Below are positions 15,968 to 24,007 of a stretch of 64,000 nt of DNA, in pieces. Origin of the DNA: Flavobacteriales bacterium UBA852 (GTDB taxonomy: Bacteria > Bacteroidota > Bacteroidia > Flavobacteriales_E > Vicingaceae); contig DBGO01000021.1 in assembly GCA_002295925.1 (NCBI GenBank), positions 1-64,000 of the forward strand, written 5' to 3'. The translations under genes were made by a program, and so were the position numbers. Every line of letters starts with the position of its first letter. The stretch's first letter is position 1. The notes beneath the pieces were generated by a model. That model saw nothing but the letters and a program-made list of their open reading frames with translations. It was not told where the DNA came from and did not search any database.

Positions 15968-18931
15968 ATGAAGATAATTAAAACAATATTTTTAATAATT
16001 ATTTCATTAGTTAATATTACTATTAGCTCACAAAACTTGGTGCCAAATCCTAGTTTTGAAAATTTTGTTAATTGTCCATCGTTAAATTCACAGTTAAATC
16101 TAGCAAGTCCATGGACCACTCCTACTAGTGGGACTTCCGACTTAATAAATAGTTGCGCTCCTGTCACAGCTTTTGGAGTAAGTGTACCTTATAATTTTAG
16201 AGGTTTTCAAAATGCTAGAACGGGAAATGGTTATGCACATATATTTTGTTATCCTAATGCCACCTCAGCAAATTACAGAGAATATTTACAAGTTCAACTT
16301 ATAAGCCCCTTGGTCGCAGGTCAAACATATGAAATCAGCTTTTATGTTTCATTATCAGATAATTCAATGCATGCAATCAATAATATTGGAGCCTTTATTT
16401 CTACATTTGCACCAAATGCAGGTGGGTATTATCCATTACCTTACACTCCTCAAATATTAGAAACAAATGTAGTATCTGACACGGCTAATTGGGTTAATAT
16501 TAGCGGATTATACACAGCTTTAGGAGGTGAGCAATATTTAACAATTGGTAATTTTTACAATGACTCCTTAACTACTGCTATAATTGTAAATCCTTCAACT
16601 CCACATTTATTTTCAGATTGTGGATATTATGTTGATGATGTATCTGTTTTACCTTATTTACCTCCATCTTCATTATGCGATACCAATTGTAGCCCTAATT
16701 TAGCACCTAATCCTGGCTTTGAAGCTACAACCGTAAATTGCGCCGATACAATTTCTGAAATGTTTACTAATTACTCACAAGTACAAGGATGGTATGGTAT
16801 TGCTTGTGACACTTGTCCCAGCAGTGGCACTACTCCTGATTATTATAACTCTAATTGTAACGGCCCATCTCAAACACTTACTTGCGATGGTAGTAACGGC
16901 TCTGTTGGATTTTTCACTTATTTACTTGCTGGCTCAAACTCAAGAGAATATGTTCAAGCACAACTTACCTCACCTTTAGTTGCAGGGCAAGAATATTGTG
17001 TATCTGTTGAAGTCAGGACGCCTCCTGGAGTATATAAACCAAGCGATGGATTTGGATTATGGTTTACCAATCAAATGGTAGATATAGATGTACAAAACGG
17101 TGGGCAATATTATTTAGGACCCGGATCTATGGTAAATGCATCTCCTCAAATTGAAAATCCATCGGGCAACTTTATTGACAATAACTGTCAAACTATATCA
17201 GGCACTTTTATTGCAAATGGAACTGAACAATGGGTTGTGATTGGTAATTTTAAGGATGATGCAAACACTAATTTTAGTACAGGTTGCAGCTTTTTTAATC
17301 CATGTGTTGGGTATTTAGTTATTGATAATATTTCTATTAGAGCTGCATGTAACACTACTCCTACACCTCCTTCAATATCTTTATCAATAGACAATGATAC
17401 TATTTGTAAAAATTCATGCACCCAATTATCAGCAACAGTTTCAGGTTCGAATGCACCTCTTACAGTTACATGGAATAATGGCTTGCCAAATGGCGTAGGC
17501 CCTCATACAGTTTGCCCTACTACCACAACAAATTATCAAGCAATTGTAACAGATACTTTAGGAAATACTGATACTGCAACAATTACATTAACTGTTTTAA
17601 ATTCTTTTAACGATACTGATAGCATCTCCATATGTAACGGAGATAGTATATTTTTAGAAAATAATTGGCAAAATACTTCAGGAATTTACATTGATACTCT
17701 AACGTCAATAAACGGCTGTGATAGTGTAATTACTACATTTTTGCAAATATTACCTACATCATCTTCTTCATCCTCATACTCTTTATGCAATGGCGACAGT
17801 ATTTATTTAAATGGTAGTTGGCAAACAACCTCAGGCACATATTTTGATACCCTTTCAAATTATTTAGGATGCGATAGTATTATAATTTCAAATGTAGTGT
17901 TTACCAGTACTATGGTAAATAACAATAATATATCAATATGTCAAGGAGACAGCGTTCTTATTAATGGTATATATTATACTTCAAGCACTACAGTTTATGA
18001 CACAACCGTTAGTGTTTCAGGTTGCGATAGTGTAAACATTACAAACATTAATGTAATTCCATATTTATTCTCATCTGACAGTGTAAATATTTGCAATGGT
18101 GATAGTGTATTGATTTTTGGAACATGGCAAAATACTGCCGGTGTTTATATAGATACTTTAGCTGCATCAAATGGTTGCGATAGTATTATCTCTATTAACT
18201 TGTCAATTTCTTCTTTACCTGTAGCATCAATTAATGGTAAGGATACAATCTGTTTTGGAGAAAACACAACTCTTACAGCTTCTGGAGGAAATACTTTTGT
18301 ATGGTCTACTGGAGACAGCTCTGCTACTATTTCAGTATCACCAATAACAAATACAAATTACAGTGTAATAGTTTACAACAATAGCTGTTCAGACACGGCA
18401 CAAATATCAATAATAGTAAACAGTTTACCGGTTGTTGACGCTGGACAAAATGTTACATTAAATTATGGACAATCTACTACATTATCTGCAAGTGGCACAA
18501 ATGGCACTTATATTTGGTCTCCTGATGAATATTTATCTTGTACAATTTGCCCGGTAACCGTTTCAACTCCTGAAGAGACAATTACTTATTATGTAACAGT
18601 AATTGATTCAAATGGTTGTTCTGCAAGCGATTCTGTATCAATTTTTGTTAATTATGAAAATGTAGTTTGGGTTCCAAATGTTTTTTCACCAAACGGCGAT
18701 GGTGTAAACGATATCCTTTATGTACGAGGAAAAAGCATAGAGAGTTTTGAGTTTGTAATATATGACCGTTGGGGAGAAAAAATATTTTCTACAAATAATT
18801 TAGATATTGGATGGGATGGAACATTTAGAGGTAAAAAAATGAATAAAGCCGTATTTGTATATTATTTAAAAGGAATTTTTAAAGATGGCTCAAGCTTTTC
18901 TCAAAAGGGTGATATAACATTAATACGATAA
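15968..18931 (+). CDS. Large T9SS type B adhesin-like protein
   Basis: This 987-aa secreted protein has a signal peptide (1-20), an NLVPNPSFE module (about 21-230) paralogous to that of the preceding gene, and a second diverged copy opening NLAPNPGFE (about 245-465). An Ig/PKD-like region (about 470-545) and four tandem repeats of about 48 residues (about 546-747, each with CxGDS and GCDS) follow. More Ig-like segments and a gliding-motility-associated C-terminal domain (about 897-987) end it. That last domain begins VPNVFSPNGDGVNDILYV and includes YDRWGEKIF, the type B T9SS signal. Type B cargo often needs a dedicated PorP/SprF protein, and one is encoded 12 bp downstream. Confidence 0.88.
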   Translation: MKIIKTIFLIIISLVNITISSQNLVPNPSFENFVNCPSLNSQLNLASPWTTPTSGTSDLINSCAPVTAFGVSVPYNFRGFQNARTGNGYAHIFCYPNATSANYREYLQVQLISPLVAGQTYEISFYVSLSDNSMHAINNIGAFISTFAPNAGGYYPLPYTPQILETNVVSDTANWVNISGLYTALGGEQYLTIGNFYNDSLTTAIIVNPSTPHLFSDCGYYVDDVSVLPYLPPSSLCDTNCSPNLAPNPGFEATTVNCADTISEMFTNYSQVQGWYGIACDTCPSSGTTPDYYNSNCNGPSQTLTCDGSNGSVGFFTYLLAGSNSREYVQAQLTSPLVAGQEYCVSVEVRTPPGVYKPSDGFGLWFTNQMVDIDVQNGGQYYLGPGSMVNASPQIENPSGNFIDNNCQTISGTFIANGTEQWVVIGNFKDDANTNFSTGCSFFNPCVGYLVIDNISIRAACNTTPTPPSISLSIDNDTICKNSCTQLSATVSGSNAPLTVTWNNGLPNGVGPHTVCPTTTTNYQAIVTDTLGNTDTATITLTVLNSFNDTDSISICNGDSIFLENNWQNTSGIYIDTLTSINGCDSVITTFLQILPTSSSSSSYSLCNGDSIYLNGSWQTTSGTYFDTLSNYLGCDSIIISNVVFTSTMVNNNNISICQGDSVLINGIYYTSSTTVYDTTVSVSGCDSVNITNINVIPYLFSSDSVNICNGDSVLIFGTWQNTAGVYIDTLAASNGCDSIISINLSISSLPVASINGKDTICFGENTTLTASGGNTFVWSTGDSSATISVSPITNTNYSVIVYNNSCSDTAQISIIVNSLPVVDAGQNVTLNYGQSTTLSASGTNGTYIWSPDEYLSCTICPVTVSTPEETITYYVTVIDSNGCSASDSVSIFVNYENVVWVPNVFSPNGDGVNDILYVRGKSIESFEFVIYDRWGEKIFSTNNLDIGWDGTFRGKKMNKAVFVYYLKGIFKDGSSFSQKGDITLIR
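17604..18210 (+). repeat. Four coding repeats of about 150 bp
   Basis: Within the adhesin gene, four units start at about 17604, 17757, 17905 and 18060. Each encodes a strand, then ICNGDS or a variant, a strand with W or Y, SG-Y-DTL, and GCDS plus a final strand. The DNA has diverged while the Cys and GDS/CDS residues are kept. The two cysteines per unit probably form a disulfide within each unit. Confidence 0.75.
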
Positions 18932-18943
18932 AATAAATTTATT

Positions 18944-20005
18944 ATGAAATTTTCTTTAAAAATTAAAATAACCGTAATTACAATAATACTTTGTATCAGT
19001 TCGCTTAAAGCTCAAGATATACATTATACAATGTATTATGCATTTCCAACATATTTAAACCCTGCAGCTACTGGCGTTTTTAGTGGAGATATTAGAGCTG
19101 TTGCAAATACCAGGAGTCAATGGGGTGAAATATCCAATCCATACAAAACTTACTCCTTTTCGATTGATGGTTCTTTATTTTCTAATAAATGGAGAAATGG
19201 TTATTTGGGTATTGGGCTTTTAGCACTTACAGATAAAGCAGGTGCCAGTAATTTTTCTACATCAATACTTCAAGCTAATCTGTCAAGCGTTATATATTTA
19301 AATCGAAATAGTTCATTATCATTAGGCATAGCGTCAGCATTTAATCAAAAATCAATTAGTATTGATAATTTACAATGGGATACTCAATTTAATGGAACAA
19401 CATATAATGCTGATTTACCAACATTAGAAACCTTTAATAATAATTCAAAATCTTTTATTGATTTTAGTACTGGAGTCCTGTGGGCATATGGAGACAGAGC
19501 TAAAACTATTAGCTCAAATGATAATTTCTTTATTCAAGCAGGTATTGGTTATCAACATATTAACAGACCCAATTTTCAGCTAAACAATGGAATTGCTGAT
19601 AATATTTATTCCAAAATTGTTCTTCATACTGATGCACATATTGGAATAAAAAATTCAAACATTGCAATTAAACCAAATATTGGAATATTTATTCAAGGAC
19701 CAACAAGAGAATATATTATATCTACTTTGTTTCGATACATTTTAAAAGAAGAATCAAAATATACCGGCATATTTAGTGCTATGGCAATGTCTATTGGTAT
19801 AGCATCTCGATTAGGTGATGCTGTATCTCCAATTATTGAATTTGAAAAAGCAAAATTTAAAATAGGAATATCTTATGATGTGAATATTTCAAAATTAAGC
19901 AATGCTACAAATGGAAAGGGTGGAGCAGAAATTTATATTAAATTTACTAACCCTAATCCGTTTCAATATGGAAGAGGCACAAAATCAAAATCAAGATTTA
20001 TATAA
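18944..20005 (+). CDS. PorP/SprF family type IX secretion membrane protein
   Basis: This 353-aa protein has a signal peptide (about 1-23) and the PorP/SprF hallmarks: a mature start with DIHYTMYYAFPTYLNPAATG, then RSQW soon after, and beta-strands predicted to form an outer-membrane barrel. In Flavobacterium, SprF is needed for secretion of SprB, and SprF-like genes typically follow the gene of the CHU_C-tailed cargo they serve. Here it lies 12 bp after such a cargo gene. It is therefore most likely the specific outer-membrane partner for the 987-aa protein. No core T9SS genes are in the window. Confidence 0.88.
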   Translation: MKFSLKIKITVITIILCISSLKAQDIHYTMYYAFPTYLNPAATGVFSGDIRAVANTRSQWGEISNPYKTYSFSIDGSLFSNKWRNGYLGIGLLALTDKAGASNFSTSILQANLSSVIYLNRNSSLSLGIASAFNQKSISIDNLQWDTQFNGTTYNADLPTLETFNNNSKSFIDFSTGVLWAYGDRAKTISSNDNFFIQAGIGYQHINRPNFQLNNGIADNIYSKIVLHTDAHIGIKNSNIAIKPNIGIFIQGPTREYIISTLFRYILKEESKYTGIFSAMAMSIGIASRLGDAVSPIIEFEKAKFKIGISYDVNISKLSNATNGKGGAEIYIKFTNPNPFQYGRGTKSKSRFI

Positions 20006-20038
20006 TTAAATTTAATTACTAACTAAAAACCAAAAACT

Positions 20039-21040
20039 ATGAAAAAGAAACTATCAATTTATTTAACGGCAGTATGCTTATTTGCCGGAATTAACTTAAA
20101 TGCACAACTTTATTCTGCTACAGATAGTGTAATAATTAATAATGTAAATCCTAATGTTTCGAATTGGGGTAGAGGATTTGAATTCTCACCAAATGTTGAT
20201 ATTTATATATCTCAAATAGGAAAACGTGTACCTGACACTATTGGTAATTATGTACTCGTAATTTGGGATGTAAATAATCAATCAATTGTATATCAAAAAA
20301 ACAGCACACAGGATTTGCCAACGCAATATATTTACGAACCAACAGATTCAGTTGTAGTTTTAAACGCCGGAACGCGTTATGCTCTAACCCTATATTCTGA
20401 TATTGGTCCATACTATTTCTCTACTGGAATATCACAACTTAACTCACATTTAACCTATTACTATATGCGTTATTGTAATAATTGTTTTTCTTCTTTATCT
20501 TTTCCAAACCAAACTATGACTAGTGCTCACTATGGTATACCCGATTTTCTGTTTAGCTTATGTTATCCTATTGATTTATCCACTACCGATAGTTTAACAA
20601 CTATTATAGCTAACCAACAGGGTGCATCTTACCAATGGCTTGATTGCGACAATAATTTTGCGCCTATACAAGGAGAGACAAATCAATCGTTCACGGCTAC
20701 ATCAAATGGAAATTATGCATGTCAAATAACATATAATGGCTGTGTAGACACAACCGCTTGTGTTAATATAAATAATGTATCAATATATAACTTACAGTTA
20801 GATAAAAAAACCGCCATTTACCCCAATCCATTTACTTCTAATTTTAATATCGATTTATCTGATTTTATTTCAGTAAAAAGTATTATAGTTACCGATGTAA
20901 CAGGAAAACAATTATTGAATTACAATAACATTACAACAAGTATTTTAAACATTAACTCAAAAGATTGGGAAAATGGTGTATATTTTATAACAATCAAAAC
21001 AGACAATAACACATTCACAAATAAAGTAATTAAACATTAG
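20039..21040 (+). CDS. T9SS type A cargo protein
   Basis: This 333-aa protein has a signal peptide (about 1-22, ending NLNAQ), a central domain of about 170 residues with no recognised family, and an Ig-like segment with paired cysteines (about 185-245). It ends with a T9SS type A sorting domain starting at IYPNPFTSNFNIDLSD and ending TNKVIKH. It is the last gene of the 14.7-21.0 kb cluster, 33 bp after the SprF-like gene, and a terminator follows at once. Surface exposure or release is expected; the function is unknown. Confidence 0.82.
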   Translation: MKKKLSIYLTAVCLFAGINLNAQLYSATDSVIINNVNPNVSNWGRGFEFSPNVDIYISQIGKRVPDTIGNYVLVIWDVNNQSIVYQKNSTQDLPTQYIYEPTDSVVVLNAGTRYALTLYSDIGPYYFSTGISQLNSHLTYYYMRYCNNCFSSLSFPNQTMTSAHYGIPDFLFSLCYPIDLSTTDSLTTIIANQQGASYQWLDCDNNFAPIQGETNQSFTATSNGNYACQITYNGCVDTTACVNINNVSIYNLQLDKKTAIYPNPFTSNFNIDLSDFISVKSIIVTDVTGKQLLNYNNITTSILNINSKDWENGVYFITIKTDNNTFTNKVIKH

Positions 21041-21063
21041 TATTTATTGTTTTTAAATTCTTT

Positions 21064-21096
21064 AAAAGCAGATAGAGCAACTATCTGCTTTTTTTA
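21064..21096 (+). terminator. Terminator of the T9SS cargo cluster
   Basis: AAAAGCAGATAG (21064-21075) pairs with CTATCTGCTTTT (21081-21092) with a 5-nt loop and a T-run to 21095. Confidence 0.88.
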
Positions 21097-21532
21097 TTAT
21101 GATTTAATTTAATATTTATTTTCTCTTTATATTGTTTATAATATCTTTAAATAATACATTTTTTAAAAATAATTACAACTTTAACATAAAGTCAATTATT
21201 TAAATCATCATTGTTTTGGTTTCTGTAATTTCATGTTTGTGGTTATTTATTCATACATAGCAAAAAACCAATTATCTATATTTATAGAAACATGATGTAT
21301 AAAACAATTGACGTCAGTATATGATATAAATTCATTACATTAATAATAAAAATATGTTATATTTTATGACAGGCAAAGATAGTTGCAACATCCACTTACT
21401 TAATATATAAGAAATTTAGAACAAAACTATAAAGAACGATTAGAACAGTAAAAACGATATGATGATGCTCTTAATGGTAATGATGCATAAGAATAACAAA
21501 TAAAGTTCTAATTTAAGTTTTATAATTTATAC
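21097..21532. other. AT-rich intergenic stretch, no supported gene
   Basis: About 440 bp lie between two terminators. The base composition is very AT-rich. At about 21430-21500 short pieces read like eroded coding sequence (for example YKERLEQ, stop, KRYDDALNGNDA, stop), but there is no start and no frame longer than a few tens of codons. I see no tRNA and no inverted repeat other than the flanking terminators. Confidence 0.5.
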
Positions 21533-21574
21533 AAAAAATGCTCTAAGATTCATGATATTCTTAGAGCATTTTTC
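21533..21574. terminator. Bidirectional terminator
   Basis: ATGCTCTAAGA (21538-21548) pairs with TCTTAGAGCAT (21559-21569), with an A-run before and a T-run after. It serves mainly the minus-strand C1 peptidase gene ending at 21592. Confidence 0.85.
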
Positions 21575-21591
21575 TTTTCGTTTAATAAGTT

Positions 21592-22788
21592 TTAGAACCC
21601 TAATTTTTTACGTAAATGAGGGGGAATAGCATCTTTATGCAACATAATATCAATAGTCTTGTATTTAAAATATGCTTCTGAAGCATAAAAATAACCATCA
21701 CAATCGTTTTTGGTTCCCCATGAATTTTTTACCACAAAATATTTTGTTCCGTTTTGATCCTTTACCATTCCCACAATGTGCATTCCATGATCGTCGGTCG
21801 TTTCATAATTGTCAAACGCTTTTTGACGCATTTCTTGCGTAATTTCCAATTCTTCTACCGGTGCATCAAAAGCATCGCTTTGTTTTTCGGCTCCGGCATT
21901 GTTGTAATATTTACTGTCTTTTCCCTTTGTTTTTATAGTTGACGGGTCTTTGGGTACAATCGCCAATCCGTCGCGGAAAGAAAATCCCTTTTCGGAAACA
22001 TCTGCTCCCCAGGCAACTGTATAACCATTCATAATGGCATATTCCATTATTTCCATCAATTCATCCAACGGAACATTGTAAACACTGCCAAAAACCCAAT
22101 TATCGGGCACTTCCAAAACAAAACTTTCATAAAACGGATGATGTGTAAATGAGGTTACTTCAACATAATCATCCATATTTAAACCTAAGTGCTTGGCATA
22201 AGATTGCGGTGTATATTTCTTTCCTTCGTATTCAAATTCTTTTGGAATTTCTCCCAAATACGTATCCAAAACTTTTTCTACCGAAGGTTTCCAAGCAGTA
22301 GTCAAATGCCGTTGCTTATTTTTAATAACTGCATCGAGCATTCCTTTCAGCACTGCTTCAAGCTCGGAATGATTGTGGTGTTCTTCACCGTAATTCAATC
22401 CTAAATAAACGCTTTCGGGCACTATGCCAAAATTTTTAATGACAAATGGAATATCATGAAATGCTCCTCCTTGACTGAAATTCATTTTTCCGTGCATACG
22501 CACATAACGCTCGGCTTTGGCTATGTAAGCATTATGCACTATAAACATCTCAGACAAATTGTGTTTTCCTTTGCCTGTACGTATCAATTCCGACTCAATG
22601 AACGAAAGTGATGAAAAACTCCAACATGTTCCGGTTCGCCATTGATTTTGCACTTCGGTTGTTTCGTTATTTTTTATTACGGTAAAATAATAATGTCCGT
22701 CTTTTTTGTTTTTTAATGTGTCGGATTGTGCTGTTGCATTAGAAAAAATAAAAAACGCAGCACTCAGCGATAAGATAATTTTTTTCAT
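21592..22788 (-). CDS. C1 family cysteine peptidase (PepC/bleomycin hydrolase-like)
   Basis: This 398-aa protein carries the papain-type catalytic residues: C55 in RTGTCWSFSS, H337 in DDHGMHIVGM, and N355 in VVKNSWG. The spacing and the ending IDIMLHKDAIPPHLRKKL resemble the aminopeptidase C / bleomycin hydrolase (C1B) family. A signal peptide (1-20, ending ATAQ) makes it periplasmic or exported, unlike the cytoplasmic C1B enzymes. It probably trims peptides, which fits the peptide-binding lipoprotein gene on the same strand upstream. It starts 2 bp after the GNAT-like gene stops, so the two are co-transcribed. Confidence 0.88.
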   Translation of the reverse strand: MKKIILSLSAAFFIFSNATAQSDTLKNKKDGHYYFTVIKNNETTEVQNQWRTGTCWSFSSLSFIESELIRTGKGKHNLSEMFIVHNAYIAKAERYVRMHGKMNFSQGGAFHDIPFVIKNFGIVPESVYLGLNYGEEHHNHSELEAVLKGMLDAVIKNKQRHLTTAWKPSVEKVLDTYLGEIPKEFEYEGKKYTPQSYAKHLGLNMDDYVEVTSFTHHPFYESFVLEVPDNWVFGSVYNVPLDELMEIMEYAIMNGYTVAWGADVSEKGFSFRDGLAIVPKDPSTIKTKGKDSKYYNNAGAEKQSDAFDAPVEELEITQEMRQKAFDNYETTDDHGMHIVGMVKDQNGTKYFVVKNSWGTKNDCDGYFYASEAYFKYKTIDIMLHKDAIPPHLRKKLGF

Positions 22789-22790
22789 TT

Positions 22791-23915
22791 TTATAAATTT
22801 TTAATATAACATCTTCTTCTTTTGTGTTGAACATGCTCGTAATTTTTCCAATTGGAAATTACATTATGATTGGTTTCAAAAACACCGGTGGTTTCGATAT
22901 ATTTCATTCCTTTTTTTAGCATGGTATTTTGCAGTTCTGCAGCAAGAATTACGGCGGCACCGGTTGACTGATGTTCTTTTTTAACGCCTGTCAACAACCA
23001 GTCCATTGTATCTACTCCGTCGCCTTTTTGAGCTTTTAAAATATAGTTCCATCCTAATGGAAACAAGCTGCCATTGGCTTTTTGCATAGCTTTCGACAAG
23101 CTTGGCATTCCTATAACAAATCCAATCAACTCGTCATTAAGCTTGGTCATTTTTACAAACTCCGGATTTAGGTATTTAATGAATTTGTCGGTATAAAATT
23201 CTATCATTTTTTGGTTGAATGGGACAACAAATGGCAACTCACTGAAAGCATCGTTTAAAATCTCAAAAATTTTGGGTGCATAAGGCATCAACTCATCTGT
23301 TTTGGTAAATTCAAGCACTTCGATACCATAGCGACGTTTTATCAGCGCTGCACCACGCATTCCTTTATTTACGGCTTGTTCGCCAAGTGTCAATCGAAAT
23401 TCCACCCAATCAATCTCTTTTTCAAAACCGTAATTTTCTATCAGTTTTTGATAATAAGGCAAATGATAAACCGAAGCTATGGAAGGTAAATAATCGAATC
23501 CTTCAATCAACAGCCCTTGTGTGTCGAGATTGGTAAATCCCAACGGACCTTCTACTTTCTCCATTCCTTGTTCTTTGAGCCAATTTTCAGCTGTTTGCAA
23601 TAAGGCATTAGCTACTTCTTGGTCATCAATCATCTCTATTCGGGTAAAACGTCCGCGCTTTTCACCCATTTTTTCTATATAGGGTTTATTCACAATGGCT
23701 CCAATTCTTCCTACTACTTTACCGTCTTTTAAAGCCAACCAAAATTTTGTATCGCAAAACTCAAAAGCGGGGTTTTTATCCGGCATTAAAGATTTTAGTT
23801 CTTCATCTTTAATGGGTGGTACCCAATATTCATTTCCTTTATATAATTCGAATGGTAAGTTGACAAATGCTTTTAAATCTTTTTTTGACTCGACTTCTTT
23901 TATTTCAACTGACAT
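22791..23915 (-). CDS. GNAT-fold protein of unknown substrate
   Basis: This 374-aa protein looks like a cytoplasmic N-acetyltransferase-fold member. The N-terminal part has FWLALKDGKVVGRIGAIVN (about 58-76), a classic GNAT strand pair. The C-terminal part has LLTGVKKEHQSTGAAVILAA (about 308-327), resembling an acetyl-CoA-binding loop and helix, then ETTGVFETNHNVISNWKNY. Two GNAT-like units in tandem are likely. Similar proteins are sometimes mislabelled GTP cyclohydrolase in databases; I see no support for that activity. It forms a two-gene unit with the C1 peptidase. The substrate is unknown. Confidence 0.65.
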   Translation of the reverse strand: MSVEIKEVESKKDLKAFVNLPFELYKGNEYWVPPIKDEELKSLMPDKNPAFEFCDTKFWLALKDGKVVGRIGAIVNKPYIEKMGEKRGRFTRIEMIDDQEVANALLQTAENWLKEQGMEKVEGPLGFTNLDTQGLLIEGFDYLPSIASVYHLPYYQKLIENYGFEKEIDWVEFRLTLGEQAVNKGMRGAALIKRRYGIEVLEFTKTDELMPYAPKIFEILNDAFSELPFVVPFNQKMIEFYTDKFIKYLNPEFVKMTKLNDELIGFVIGMPSLSKAMQKANGSLFPLGWNYILKAQKGDGVDTMDWLLTGVKKEHQSTGAAVILAAELQNTMLKKGMKYIETTGVFETNHNVISNWKNYEHVQHKRRRCYIKNL

Positions 23916-23960
23916 AATTGTAATGATTTTCTGAAAAGATAAATTTAGGTTTTTTAAACA

Positions 23961-23991
23961 AAAAAAGACCTGAAAATTCAGGTCTTTTTAA
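23961..23991. terminator. Intrinsic terminator
   Basis: AAAAGACCTGA (23963-23973) pairs with TCAGGTCTTTT (23978-23988), flanked by A- and T-runs. It follows the minus-strand peptide-binding protein gene (stop at 24008). Confidence 0.85.
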
Positions 23992-24007
23992 ATGCTTTAT
24001 AGTGTTA

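Noticed and set aside
17604..18210. Direct repeats considered as a CRISPR array
   Set aside because: The repeats are about 150 bp, diverged, in frame within a coding gene, and have no spacer structure.
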